Assembly: GCA_020796225.1 (NCBI GenBank)
Contig: CM036762.1
Location: 10,489,633-10,553,632 of the forward strand
DNA length: 64,000 nt
From: Arion vulgaris
Taxonomy: Eukaryota; Mollusca; Gastropoda; Stylommatophora; Arionidae
Direction of reading: 5' to 3'
A model generated the notes under the pieces. That model did not search any database and was not told the origin of the DNA. It saw only the letters and a list, made by a program, of their open reading frames with translations. The translations under genes were made by a program, and so were the position numbers. Position 1 is the stretch's first letter, and every line of letters starts with the position of its first letter. Shown piece by piece: positions 11,819 through 22,878 of the stretch.

Positions 11819-11876
11819 GAAAGAGAGAGAGACAGAGACAGAGAGAGAAGGGAGAGAGAGAGAGAGAGAAGGTTAT
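11819..11876. repeat. (GA)n microsatellite
   Basis: A GAGAGA run with sparse interruptions. Confidence 0.9.
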
Positions 11877-11984
11877 GTATAAATAACTAGTTAGTTTTAT
11901 TGTTTGCTGTTGTTAACTTAAAAAAAAACAACCGTGTATGGTTCACTACATATAAGGGAAGACTACAGTAAAAGTATGCAGAAA

Positions 11985-12264
11985 TGGCAAAACACGTTAA
12001 AATAAAGTACTGTAGTTTTACAAAATACTAAAACAACATTCAGCGACGTTCCTACTAAAAGGCCTTTATCAAGAAAAATACAACAGAAGCGAAGAAAATT
12101 CTATACAAAACAGAAAATGGCAGACGACCGTATGTGTTATGTGTGCTGTATGGGAATTTATTCGCTTCTGTTGAATTCTTAGCTTGATAAAGTCCTACTG
12201 GTCGAAAGGTTGTGTAGTACTTTGTAAAACTATAGTACTTTGTTTTTACGTGTTTCGCTAGGTT
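11985..12264. mobile_element. Penelope-like element flank pair, fold-back, without coding region
   Basis: The left arm (11990-12072) is the reverse complement of the Penelope-like flank: 'agtactgtagttttacaaaa' ... 'aaggcctttatcaag'. The right arm (12183-12260) is the same flank in + orientation: 'cttgataaagtcc', 'gtcgaaagg', 'ttttacgtgtttcgct'. About 110 bases separate the arms and there is no RT. This is probably a severely truncated, inverted insertion. Confidence 0.7.
12183..12208 (+). ncRNA. Hammerhead-like core in Penelope-like flank
   Basis: UUGAUAA, then a short stem-loop (AGUCC/UGGUC-like), then GAAAG. See the finding on U3-A8 cores. Stems I and III were not established, so activity is uncertain. 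Confidence 0.3.
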
Positions 12265-12276
12265 ATAAAATGCAAC

Positions 12277-12439
12277 GATACAATGGGTACAAAGCAAAAG
12301 GCCGGCCACGCAAAAGATGGACCTCAGAGATAACAGAGGCGACGAAAGAGACTATCTACGAAGCGCATACTAGGGCCCGTTTTAGAAATCTCTTCCTGAC
12401 CTGACGCTGTGAGGCATACAGGATTCGAGAAAGAAAGAA
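12277..12439 (+). mobile_element. LINE 3'-end insertion with 12-bp TSD
   Basis: Flanked by ATAAAATGCAAC at 12265-12276 and 12440-12451. The insert encodes GRPRKRWTSEITEATKETIY, then non-coding sequence ending in GAAAGAAAGAA. Related tails occur at 44280-44370 (+) and 62685-62755 (-). It interrupts Penelope-flank sequence that continues at 12452. Confidence 0.8.
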
Positions 12440-12451
12440 ATAAAATGCAAC

Positions 12452-12540
12452 TATAGTACTTTGTTTTTACGTGTTTCGCTAGGTTATAAAATGCAACTAT
12501 AGTACTTTTTTTGTACGTGTTTGGCTAGGTTATAACATGC
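12452..12540 (+). repeat. Two further copies of the Penelope-flank end
   Basis: The segment 'tatagtactttg' to 'cgtgtttcgctaggttata' is repeated twice after the LINE insertion, about 53 bases apart. It is a small tandem duplication of the flank terminus. Confidence 0.7.
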
Positions 12541-12742
12541 AAAGCAAATAAATAAAAATAAAATAAAATTACAAAGCAAATAAAATAATATATGTGGAAG
12601 AATCCAATAGTGTCTAATGGCGAGAATGTAGGACATTTATGCGTCACGTAAGTGTTAATAGCGTAAGTTGCCATATCATAATTTCATATTCTCACCTACG
12701 TATGCGCAACTCTAGCCGATATAGAGCATCATATCTATTTAT

Positions 12743-13790
12743 GGCTTTCGACCATATGCAACACTAGAAAATGTGGAACATCATGAAAGACATGCACTTT
12801 CCAACACACATAATACAATTCATAGAATCTCTTTACCACGAACAATAGGCAACCATTAAAATAGGAGGTTCGAGATTCAAAAGGGGTACGACAGGGATGT
12901 ATTTTGTCACCATACTTATTCAACATATATGCAGAGAACATCATGAGGAATGTAAAAGACGATGCCAACTATGTGAATTACGACCCTCTCACTATATGCG
13001 GCAAATGCATACCAGAGCTTAGATACGCAGACGATACAGTATTATTATCCACCAGCAAAGAAGGTTTGGAAAACCTAATCATGACGACCAAGAAACATAG
13101 TGAAGACCAACATCTATGTTTGAATACACAAAAAAAAAAATCATGTCAACTGACAAAACAAAAGGCTCACCTAACATCCAAATAAACAATGAAGAACTCC
13201 AATGTGTAGAGAGCTACGAATATCTGGGCTCAATTATTAACAATAACGGTGACTGCCCCAAAGAGATCTCAAGAAGATTGGCAATAGCAATCAAGAAGTT
13301 AAACACAATGAAGAATATGTGGCAAAGCACCACAAATTACTAAAATTAAAAATATTGAGAGCATGCATTTTCCCAGTGGCTACTTATGGTTGCGAATCAT
13401 GGACTATTACACAAAATTAAGAACGAAAATCCAGTCCTTCGAAACTAAATGCTACAAAAAGATCCTACGAATACCATGGACAGAAAAAAGAAAAGAGCAC
13501 ATATTTCCTGAAAGAACTAAATGTTCAAGAGAATTGGCTGATAAACAACATACTATACAAGAAAATTACATACTTTGGTCACATCAAGCGTCACGATGGC
13601 CTGGAAAAACAATACTAGAGGGCAGGGTCCCAGGACGCAGAGGCAGACCAAGAAGAAGATGACTAAAAAATATTAAAGAAGCCATGAACATGACCATCGA
13701 CGAAGTGGGTGAACTGGCAAGAGACAGAGTGAATTTCAGATGTGCTGCAAAGAGAGCAACGTCCTATAAAGGATACGCACCTTGATGATG
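12743..13790 (+). mobile_element. LINE 3' half: RT palm, thumb and C-terminus, with TSD
   Basis: 5'-truncated LINE. The RT box QGCILSPYLFNIYAEN is at about 12893-12940, LRYADDTVLLSTSKEG at about 13018, ESYEYLGSIINNNGDCPKEI at about 13210, ATYGCESW at about 13380 and GRVPGRRGRPRRR at about 13622. Frameshifts lie near 12895, 13125, 13340 and 13500. The 3' end is TTGATGATG. A 10-bp duplication ATCTATTTAT at 12733-12742 and 13791-13800 marks both ends. It could be the missing RT half of the family at 1-2285. Confidence 0.85.
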
Positions 13791-13800
13791 ATCTATTTAT

Positions 13801-15695
13801 ACTACATCTGCTACATTTCCAGCTTTATTGATTGTTTTCGTATACTCTTCTGTTAGCAATTCACATACATTATCACGACACTCTCTTGTTTGACATCATT
13901 AAACATACTATCTAGTAAACATTATTTATTTTAGTTGTAAAGTAAAGGGGATCAACATATCTTCCTTCCAATTCAAGACCAAAAATAAAAGATAAATATA
14001 ATGGGGTACGAAAACATCTCAATCACCGTTTCGATTTTTCGACCGTTTGTCACAGGTTAAAAAGCGCTCAATGCAATATTTTAGAGCCGCAAGGGATAAA
14101 TTAGCGATGCTGCAAAACAATATGTGCCCAATTAAGGCCACCATTAATGGGTTGCTAATGAGATCTTGACAAACAGATCGCTTCTAAAAGGCTCGTGATC
14201 ACGAAGCGATCAACACCCTTGAAGCATACACAAGGTGTAGATTAGCCATGTTGTTTAAACTGTCCGGTGACCAGGCAGACGAGCTCACCTAAACTAAATA
14301 CCCTTCAAAATGCAGACAACGTTCGCTTTTTATAACAACACCTGATTCCAATACCCCTTCCTATTTTACGCAAATATTTTGAAAATAATTCTTGATAGCA
14401 GTTTCCCTTTCAGAAAAGTGTTTACAAATGAAAGTCGATATGAAGATAAGACTACACAGGGACAAGATAACGAACATTAAAGGTATATTTAACAACCAAA
14501 AAAAAAATGAATTTGTCTATTCCGTGACGATACGATTAAATACTAAAATAAGATAAAAAAAGAACACTGATTCTTTCAAAATTGTGATAAAATATTGAAG
14601 ACATTTTTTTGTTTGTCAAATAAAATTTATTGTATAACTTTCACAAGCAAATTTCAAATTCTAGAGTTTCCACTGAAATTCTTAAGATGATAAGATATGA
14701 ATTTCTGGGGAAAAATGTTTGAAAAAAAGAGATCAAATTGTCCGCATTATTGAAGATTCTAGCAAAGAATATTATGTTGAAAATAACATAAAATTCAAAT
14801 ATATGAAATATAATTTGTTTTTTTTTTTGATTGAAACAGATTTGATTAATTTGACAAAATGAATTCATTGTCAGTTTTTTCTTGTAATATTCATTTTGGT
14901 GACAGGTAACAAATAAAATGATGAGCATAAAAAAGCTAATGTTTTTTCCATCAATAAAAATTTACATGAAAAAAAATGATTGCAGCAGCGAGTAAATATT
15001 GAAGCAGAACCGTTACTGACAAGTATCAACTCATTAAGTGAGTCAACACTTATTAACAGGCATATTAGTGTTAATTTCTGCACTTATTAATTTGACGTTT
15101 GTATAGCAAATTAATTATGGCATTTTAACGCTACTGTTGCTACTTTGTCTGTTGACAAATATATTTCCGTGAACGATCTCAGAACCATGGCACGCGCTTA
15201 GAAAAAGTGAATCTTTATTTCACCTCAGATATTTTTCCCCAGCTTTAACGATGAGCAAATTTTGTGTGAATTGCGATACGATATTATTGTATAAACGGGT
15301 TCATCATTACGCCGACCTTCTGCTAATCGTGCTAAACAAACATATTAGACAAGGAGAGATCAAAGCGCCACGAGGCGATAAAACAATTTAAACGGGTTTT
15401 TTTTTTCTCTGATATTTGCCAATATTAATGAGAAATTTTGAACCAGGAACAAATGTGGGGTTACACCGTTTGTTTATTTGTGCGCATTTGAAATGAAGAA
15501 ATAGACAAATATCTGTTTACAACGTCTCTTATCTTCAGGTTATACCAATAGTTCTGTCACAAGAAGAGGGATTTCTGTTGTCACTTAGACAAGATGTAAG
15601 GGCAATATCGTAGAATTAATGTCTGCTCTTCACCTTTCAACTCCCAACGGAGCACAGGTCTTAAAGAAACTTCTTCCAGCTCTTCCTCTCTCTTG
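13801..15695. other. AT-rich intergenic DNA without a recognised gene
   Basis: Reading frames on the - strand near 14640-15080 are short, hydrophobic and AT-driven. No splice-supported exon or dispersed repeat was recognised. Confidence 0.5.
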
Positions 15696-15699
15696 TCAT

Positions 15700-16075
15700 C
15701 CCTTCCAATTCTATCCCTGTTTTAACTAACTTTTAATATCAGTCTCCATCTCTCTTCTCCATATATGTCTAGGCCTTCACCTACTCCTCTTTCCCTGTGG
15801 TTTCCAAAACAGTACATGTCTTGCAATGTTTCCGGTCGGTCTTCTTAATGTGTGTCCTATCCATCGCCAGTGTCTCTTCCCAAGCTCTTTCTCCACCAGT
15901 ATCTGCTTAGTTCTTTCTCTGAGTTCCTCGTTCGTAATCTTATCATACCATCTCAGTCCCTCTATTCTATGTAAACATCCATTTATGAGGATTTGTAGTT
16001 TTCTCTTGGTTTCTTTTCTTGCCCTCCAATGTCGCAGGGGTGCAAATGTTGGAGACGTCACAGTGCTAGACTTTT
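15700..16075 (-). mobile_element. LINE C-terminal fragment
   Basis: The - strand reads KLQILINGCLHRIEGLRWYD, KITNEELRERTKQILVEKEL, RWRWIGHTLRRPTGNIAR and WKPQGKRSR, a typical LINE ORF2 end ('RWxGHxLRR...W.P.GKR.RG'). It forms one open frame of about 118 codons. It begins without a start codon of its own and stops being recognisable at both ends. Confidence 0.8.
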
Positions 16076-16357
16076 GCGTTTTGAGACACAGTACCAAAAA
16101 AAAAAAACTGTGTTGAATCAATGTTTTTTTCATGTAATCATGGCGCTCCTATAGCTGCACAGTTTCTTTAAGCAAGATGGTAATGAACAGCAAAGCAAAC
16201 ACATCAATACTTATACATAATATATGAAAATCAAAGACCGTGACACGGAAAATATGTTTTCTTGAAATAAATAAGAATGCGTAAGAGTGTTTCTCTGGTA
16301 CTGAACCGAGTCTAGGTCGTTCTGAGTGAGAGCTGTTAATGTCTCTCAATCTACACC

Positions 16358-16500
16358 ATAGATTCCTAAACTTTTTCGGACCACCGCCCACTTTGCACAA
16401 CCAAAACTGTTTAACGCACCCCCTCTTTCCACATTATAACAGTTTTCCAACCAGGGCCAGCGCCACTAGGGGCGGTACCGCCCACTTTGGGAAACCCTGA
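16358..16500. mobile_element. hAT-type MITE, 143 bp, with 8-bp TSD
   Basis: Flanked by TCTACACC at 16350-16357 and 16501-16508 (10 bases agree if neighbours are counted). The imperfect inverted ends are 'tagattcctaaactttt' on the left and, reversed, 'cagggtttcccaaagtggg' on the right. Both share the CAGRGnTTCCnAAA look of hAT termini. The inside has 'accgcccac' near both ends. No transposase is present. Confidence 0.7.
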
Positions 16501-16509
16501 TCTACACCA

Positions 16510-18350
16510 ACCACTTGTTTAACTACTTTTGTGGTGTGTTGTGTTTTGCGTCTTCGATCGAGCGCTAGTTCGTTGTACCAGCTAGATGTCTACAGAAGAG
16601 TAGGCCGAACATCGGTTTCCTGCAAGATTTTTATTTAGGTTCACCCCCAAGCTAGTAGACAGAGTAAGGATCGCTGAAAGGCTAGGGACACTATTGATAA
16701 GGAAAATAAGCCTTCATGCAAAAATAAGTCAGATGTACTATATTGGGCACAATGACTACGCTTGAATACATAGTGGGCGATGGGAAAACAAAACAAAACA
16801 TATCATTGATATAGATATGATTCTTAAATCTTAGTATGAAATAGAAATCGTGGCATATCCTTATAGGACTTAGCAAGCTATTGTCTATTCCCAGGTGGAA
16901 GCTAGAGTTGGCTGTCCTCTCTTGCCGTTAAGCGTAGGGAGTGAGCGTTAATTTGCGTTCTAGGGCCAGATGAGTCGCCCTTGTTGTGTTATATCCGTGT
17001 TTATGTAGTGTGGTCTTGATATTGTCTATCCATCTTTTCTTGGTCTTCCTTAGCTCTAGTACCCGATCTCTTTTTATTGTATGCTATTATTGGTGGTTGG
17101 TTGATTTAGCAAGCAACAACAGTAAACGAGTCATCGATTTTCTAGGCACCACTTATACGTTCAGTAGTTTGTCATTGCTTTCTGAACGACGAGGTCTATT
17201 TTTGCTATTCGTAAAAATCTGAAGGAACTAATTAGCTTCCAAACTTGCCCGCCGCGGTGTCAGACTTGAACCAGGTACGCTTGGGTTGTGATCGTGATCC
17301 TTACCGCAGACGCTCACAAAATCTTAGTATACACACGCTAAAAGCACATCTCTACGTGATGGATTTTAGAATTGAATTTTAATCGGGGTGCCTAACAAAA
17401 TCCATTATATATTTCTCATGTTAAGCACCAGAGCATAAAAATGGACATTGTGAATACTTTTTTTGGAACTTATGTTTTTGTTCGTGAAGTGGCTTATCGA
17501 ACATTTGGTACTGCGAGTACGATTTGCCAGATTGCTTGTCGTACTCAACGAGTTAAAATTATCTGAGCATTCTTAACTACATTTTCTGACATTTTCTCAC
17601 ATATGGTCAAAGACTTTATTACTATTATTTGTTATGTTTAACTTTCATTTTGTATTTCTTTCTTCTATAACATCTTTTCTTTTATTGTGTGAAAAGTTGC
17701 TTTGGAAAGTAAATATGGAGGCGAACTAATAATTGATAGTCAAGACAAGGAAGAACAATGGAGATCTCAGAAGAAAGAATGGAGTTCTAACGTCCAATGT
17801 TTACTTTGCGCCCAGGCATAAAGTTGAACATACCCCAGGCTGAATAATTCGACCACAAACGTGACCCAGTGATGCGATGAATTGACTCTTTCCTAGAACA
17901 TTCGGTACGTGCGTTCCTAGAACAAAAGTCTGATGATTGTTTTAGAAACGCATTTGTTTTCTCTTTTACCCAAGTTTGAAATGGTTTTCATTCTATCAAA
18001 ACGTGAAACATGGAGTGTGAATATTTATTCATTTCATTTTTCAATGTTATCCCTTGTTTCGTTTTGACGTGAACATTAGACAGGTGAAACTAGGTCAAAT
18101 TATATGTATTTTTGGCTATGTACACAATATATTCATTATTTACATTTAATATTAACTTCTTCGACTCCGAATCGATATTCTTAGATGTTATATGCTCACT
18201 TATCGAATATTGTTCGATTATCAATAATCAATATATGTCAATGTAAGGTTCATTTGTTATTAGAAAGTTCAAAAAAAAATTCAAAAGTGATTTTATGACT
18301 TGCGCCGATGACAGTGTTCAGATCTAAACAATTGTCTCTACCAAATTTAA
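16510..18350. other. Intergenic DNA without a recognised gene
   Basis: Nothing beyond short chance frames was found. 17230-17350 has a slightly tRNA-like tone ('tgaaccaggtacgcttgg') but no closed fold was seen. Confidence 0.4.
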
Positions 18351-18356
18351 GTTGAA

Positions 18357-18425
18357 TGCCGCTATAGTTTAGTGGTTAGAGCACTTGCGTCTGAGACAAA
18401 GTGTCTCTGTCTGACTATTGGAGAT
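18357..18425 (+). repeat. tRNA-like head, incomplete
   Basis: 'gctatagtttagtggttaga' fits an internal A-box of a tRNA or tRNA-derived SINE. The expected B-box (GGTTCRANTCC) is missing after it, so this is a decayed pseudo-tRNA or SINE head rather than a working gene. Confidence 0.45.
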
Positions 18426-18689
18426 GGTTTTTTTCAGATTGCAAATGATTCTCAGAACATCAAACATGCAGCATCTAATGGGAACAGTAAAGAACTGGAG
18501 AGCACGTTCGTAAAACCGACCATCATTATTTTTACCATATTACCTAAGGTACCGCGGATCAAAGATAAATGCTTGCAAAACATCGCATCCTCAAACAATT
18601 TAAAGTTTTTACCGTGAGCGATAAAATAATGAGAGATAAACAAAATTCAACAATCCAGATTTTATTACTAAACGAAATCACATAGAAAC

Positions 18690-18742
18690 TTCAAGATTTG
18701 TTGAGGCGAGGATTGGACCAGCAGCTATGGATATGTACGGAG
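18690..18742 (+). mobile_element. LINE-tail repeat G, left part, split by the Penelope-like element
   Basis: 'atggatatgtacggagtgc' matches the G family (for example 36580-36600). Related sequence continues after the Penelope-like element at 20520-20660. Confidence 0.5.
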
Positions 18743-18784
18743 TGCTTAATGATATCGAAAAAGGTGGAGGCTGCAGTAAAACTT

Positions 18785-18990
18785 TGAAAAAGCTAAACAC
18801 GTAAACACAAAGTACTACAGTTTTACAAAATACATAAACAGTGACGATAAACAGCAACGTTTCGACCAAAAGGCCTTCATCAAGCAAACAACACAACAAG
18901 AATGACGAATTTCGAGGAACACTACAAATGGACGATTACATGTAGAAACATAAACCTATCTAATGAAAATCTGGGAATAAAAGCGAACAA
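18785..18990 (-). repeat. Left flank of Penelope-like element (inverted)
   Basis: Includes 'taaacacaaagtactacag', 'cgtttcgaccaaaaggcc' and 'tctaatgaaaatctgggaat'. Each is found reversed at 20297-20506. Confidence 0.85.
18857..18886 (-). ncRNA. Hammerhead-like core, left flank
   Basis: On the - strand: UUGAUGA, stem II GGCC/GGUC with a UUUU loop, then GAAAC. A strict core would be CUGAUGA; here position 3 is U. Confidence 0.35.
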
Positions 18991-19019
18991 CGAAATGAGA
19001 ACAGATTAGTGGGGTCGCC

Positions 19020-19568
19020 ATGGGTACTAAAATGGGACCCAGCTATGCTTGTCTATTCATGGGTCATCTTGAACACTTAGTATGGAACACCTATGATGGC
19101 CCTCTTCCGTCCGTGTATCATAGATACATCGATGATTGTATTGGAGTTACCGATATGTCTGAAGCCGATTTATCACTCTTCATCACCTTCATCAATGCCT
19201 TCAATCCTGCTATTCGGTTCACCTCTCACATCTCTACCTCCTGTGTCAATTTTCTTGACATCACTATCACCATCAGCCTATCCACTATCACTACATCAGT
19301 ATACTACAAGCCTACTGATACACATAGCTTTCTTCTGTATACCTCTTCCCATCCCCAGGCCTGTCGTGACTCTTTACCTTTCTCTCAACTCTTACGCCTT
19401 CGTCGCCTCTGTAGTGAGGACGACGATTTTCTTGATAGTGCTCACGAGATGCTGGATTTCTTCCGCCAGCGCCTATACCCGGAGAATGTGCTTACATCTG
19501 CCATGCATCGGGTTCAGCTAATTGCTCGCCAGAGGCCCTTTCTCACATACATAGAACCCCAATTCTGA
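19020..19568 (+). pseudogene. Penelope-like reverse transcriptase, C-terminal part
   Basis: An open frame of 182 codons in a degraded element. MGTKMGPSYACLF at the start is the RT segment before the catalytic YIDD box, which is intact (VYHRYIDDCIGV, about residues 32-43). FNPAIRFTSHIS and FLDITITI follow, then a polar thumb region. The N-terminal RT fingers are missing, so the protein cannot be complete. The methionine is the first in the frame and is probably internal to the original ORF. A stop at 19566 separates it from the endonuclease frame. Confidence 0.85.
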
Positions 19569-19688
19569 CAGGGTTAAACTTATCTTAACTTTCCACCCTC
19601 ATAGTTCCCTGGTGAAAAAGGTCTTATTCCATCATCTCCTATTCTTCAGTCTGATCCTGAGACACGTTCAGTCTTCCAACACTATCCT

Positions 19689-20188
19689 TTGGTGGCTTAC
19701 AGACGGGACAGAAGCCTCAAGGATATGTTGGTACACAGTCACCTCAAGCCTAATATCCAGAGTCACTTGGGCACCCTTCAGTGCGGACGTCGGCGCTGTA
19801 ATACATGTGCATATGTAATACAGACCCCCACTGTCTCTTTCCAAAAGCTACGTATGCCATTCAAGACAGTTTCACGTGTGAGTTCCGCAATATCATCTAT
19901 GCCATCACCTGCAAACGATGCAACAAGTCCTATATTGGCGAAACCGGTAAGAGACTCAGTGACCGATTCGCCCAACACTTACGCGATATTCGCCAATGCT
20001 CTGTGACTCCTGTGGCCACTCCTTTCAACGATACTGGCCATTCAGGAGTTGACGATGTCCAGGTCACAGCCATCCGATCATGTTCCTCCGATGATCGCAG
20101 TCGATTTGCCCTGGAGAACCGTTTTATTTCATTCTATGGCACTTTGCGACCTCTTGGACTCAACGCATTACATTCCTATGCTTCTTAG
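19689..20188 (+). pseudogene. Penelope-like linker and GIY-YIG endonuclease
   Basis: The linker reads YRRDRSLKDMLVHSHLKP and GRRRCNTCAYVIQT in one frame. A shift near 19840 leads to the frame ending at 20188: FTCEFRNIIYAITCKRCNKS, then YIGETGKRLSDRFAQH, which carries the GIY (here IYAI) and YIG motifs of the GIY-YIG nuclease. A Cys pair upstream (CNTC, CKRC) fits the zinc-finger-like segment of these enzymes. In the family this nuclease nicks target DNA for reverse transcription. Confidence 0.88.
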
Positions 20189-20296
20189 TACTGTCTTATC
20201 TCGTGCCTTGTTATCTATATGTGTGTTTGCTCCATATATGTGTCATTTATCCACTATATTGTTTCTCTTCTTTTCCACTTTCGGTTTTTGTGTTGC

Positions 20297-20507
20297 ACTC
20301 ATTTCGTTGTTCGTTTTTATTCCCAGATTTTCATTAGATAGGTTTATGTTTCCACATGTAATCGTCCATTTGTAGTGTTCCTCGAAATTCGTCATTCTTG
20401 TTGTGTTGTTTGCTTGATGAAGGCCTTTTGGTCGAAACGTTGCTGTTTATCGTCACTGTTTATGTATTTTGTAAAACTGTAGTACTTTGTGTTTACGTGT
20501 TTAGCTA
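20297..20507 (+). repeat. Right flank of Penelope-like element
   Basis: Reverse complement of the left flank. It ends 'tgtttacgtgtttagc' directly before the target duplication. Confidence 0.85.
20413..20440 (+). ncRNA. Hammerhead-like core, right flank
   Basis: UUGAUGA, GGCC-UUUU-GGUC, GAAACG. Downstream 'acg...cgtca' could close a short stem III and leave a UC cleavage dinucleotide. Confidence 0.35.
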
Positions 20508-20519
20508 TGCTTAATGATA

Positions 20520-20660
20520 CCAACTATGCAAAGAGATTGATTAATCAACATCGAACTGCCGCGTTGGACCGCTGGTCGCTTCTGGGTGTGATGAGGCGGA
20601 GATGAGAACACCTGTAGAATGTCCGGAGAGCTATGATGATATTTTTGCTATGATGATAGT
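20520..20660 (+). mobile_element. LINE-tail repeat G, right part
   Basis: 'attgattaatcaacatcgaa', 'ttggaccgctggtcgcttc' and 'tagaatgtccggag' match the G copies at 36500-36600 and 61130-61190. It ends in a GATGAT run. Confidence 0.6.
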
Positions 20661-21774
20661 ACTCTGATAACTGATAATGATAGTCCTCATTTGACTAATA
20701 ACTGATCACACAAAGAGTGCCATGGTAAATTATAGTATTTCAAACAACATCTGACATGTGGACACTAATTTATTGTCTTTCAATCTAAAAGAATGTCATC
20801 ATTCGTTTTGAAATAGCGGGTCTTTCTTTAATGTCTTGTCTCTTACCAGCGAAATATTGAGGTGTTTTAAGATGGGAATTGGTTAAGATGGGAAACAATT
20901 GAGTAGTAGCTCTACTTGTTGTTGCCTGTGTTACCTAGGTAAACAAACATGGCCGCCATAGCTAATGAAATTTTATCTAACCCGCTAAACATATCACTTA
21001 ACCCATTTATTTTATTGTTTCGACAAGTGTACGTAATAAAAAACATTAGGCTACAAAATTAAGACATGAACATATTTAACAGACCTGAGGTATTAGGTGA
21101 ACAATCATTTGAATTTTCCGTAAAGTGTAAAGTAAAGCGTTACATGGCGAACTACCGATAATTGCATCATCATATAATATTTGCAATTCCGGAGGACTGT
21201 TGGTGTGGCAAAGTTCTGCTCAGGACAAGCTATTTGATAATATTATATGCAACTTGAATATTTAATTGCTTGTTTCAGTCAACATCTTGTAGCAATTGGA
21301 CTTTCTGGACCGTTAACCACAGTTGAGTAAGACTAATAATATCAACATAATATATATAATATGTGTTGTTACATTTTTAGATAGTTTCCATGTTCGATAG
21401 TCAACCTTAAAGATAGTGAATATATGACTCAACTGAATATTATATGGGTAATCTGTTCATTACAACTTTCAAACTACTATTTTGTCTGTTCTCTTTCTGG
21501 CGCATTTCTCTGCCACGATGTTAACTCAAACTGTCTTTAAAGCACACTACGTCCCCTATTTTTGTTCAGCAAAAAGCATAACATCATAACTGAAGTTGAG
21601 TAGAATGTAAAAAGTTAGTGCTATTGTACACTGTGAGTGTGTGTTAACAGACTCTAAGTAATCCACGCATCATTTATGTTCTGCAACAAATGGTTTGAAT
21701 GGAAGGAGCATAAAAATATCAAACTATAAGTGAAAAATTGTGTTATTGCACAGTGCTGTATATAAGTACAGTAT
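20661..21774. other. Intergenic DNA without a recognised gene
   Basis: AT-rich; no exon, array or complete dispersed repeat recognised. Confidence 0.45.
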
Positions 21775-21789
21775 GGTAACATTAATATT

Positions 21790-22280
21790 CTTCTTTGAAT
21801 GCTCCATATTGACCACTTGTTAAACCACTGATTAGATTGATGTATCAGTCAGCCAGAAAGGGACGGATAATGTATCAAGAGAGTGACAGTCACTGGTCTT
21901 TCAGAGTATGCTAGTAAGACAAGGAACAAACAAAATAGAAATCCAATACAAGTCAATCTTAAGATATGCAGCAGCATAGTTGTTAGTGAGCTCGTTTCTC
22001 AGGAGTGTAATCCGGGCTCTTCTTCTTTGAATGCTCCAGATGGACCACTTGTTAAGCCACTCCTTGTGATTTGTATGTGATCTGAGCCTAAGAGCAATTG
22101 CACCTTGTGCCAGCTATGCAAGTAGGCCAGCACATCCGATTTCTGCAACGCTTTTTTTTACTAGGGTAGCTTCCCTAGGCCCCTACCTCAGTCACCTCTT
22201 ACGAAATGCCTTGTAGGTCACAGTGTTACTATTCTTTGCCTCCACCACCCTCACCCTGCGGGTCGGGCAACAAATGGGCA
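21790..22280 (-). mobile_element. SINE-B with internal insertion, 15-bp TSD
   Basis: The duplication GGTAACATTAATATT lies at 21775-21789 and 22281-22295. The SINE-B tail appears twice: at 21790-21831 ('cttctttgaatgctccata', 'gaccacttgttaa') and again at 22019-22065. About 190 bases lie between them, including a tRNA-like 'agttgttagtgagctcg' that resembles the SINE-D head. The remainder is the SINE-B body with 'gtagcttccctagg' and 'acctcttacga'. Confidence 0.75.
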
Positions 22281-22736
22281 GGTAACATTAATATTGGAGC
22301 TATAGGCATTAAGACAAAGAAGATTTTGCCCTAAGAAATATATTATATTGTTATACCCACTGTTACAGATTAGGATAGCAACCTAATGGTAAACAACCTG
22401 ATACAGAAACTGACAGAACACACAGATTGCAGGAACAGTTTCATTGTCCGAGTTCAGCTACAGTGGGGGCTCTATGCTACTAAAGGAACAACATAAATCA
22501 ACAAAAATATAAACTAGATGCCATTATCCAGCTCTCATGATGTACATTTGAATGTAATTTGAGAAGAATCTTTTTATCAGACTATCTACAAAACAAAATG
22601 GCAAACAAACCAAGAAATTAAGATCACAAAACAAAATGCAATATTTACTGTGACTTTTCACGTTTTGATTACTTTTATCTACAACATTAAGTAGTGCAGT
22701 TGTAAAATGTTTTGTCAATGTTTTATTTGTTTACAG

Positions 22737-22878
22737 AAAGAAGGCAATTGCAACATTACAAAAAAAATGGCAGGTAAGAAGAGTGGGAAAGGAAAAAAGG
22801 GTAAGAAAGGAAAGAAGGGCAAAAAAGAGCTGCAAAAGAGTCCCAGATGACAACACAGGAAGCAATTTTAGCCTATCA
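22737..22878 (+). CDS. CCDC83: CCDC83 exon 1 (5' UTR part and start)
   Basis: The acceptor 'tgtttacag' lies just before it, so a non-coding exon probably lies upstream. The ATG at 22767 opens a Lys/Gly-rich stretch (MAGKKSGKGKKGKKG), but that frame stops at TGA 22848. The frame that joins exon 2 (KESQMTTQEAILAYQ) is shifted by one base and has a TAA upstream near 22803. Either one base is missing between about 22803 and 22838, or translation starts at the internal ATG 22847. The donor is 'gtgagt' at 22879, with two bases of a codon left over. Confidence 0.8.

Larger units (their letters stand above)
18755..20507 (+). mobile_element. Penelope-like element, inverted flanks, 12-bp TSD
   Basis: The target duplication TGCTTAATGATA lies at 18743-18754 and 20508-20519. 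The coding core has a Penelope-type RT with a YIDD box followed by a GIY-YIG endonuclease. The left flank (about 18785-18990) is the reverse complement of the right flank (about 20297-20506) and nearly perfect over some 200 bases. The RT lacks its N-terminal part, so this is a 5'-truncated copy joined to an inverted second flank. It is the better preserved of the two coding copies; the other is at 48733-50059. Confidence 0.9.

Noticed and set aside
22772..22784. A splice donor just after the first ATG ('ggcaggtaag')
   Set aside because: It looks good as a motif, but the Lys/Gly sequence beyond it fits the family's basic N-terminus, and the donor at 22879 gives correct phase.
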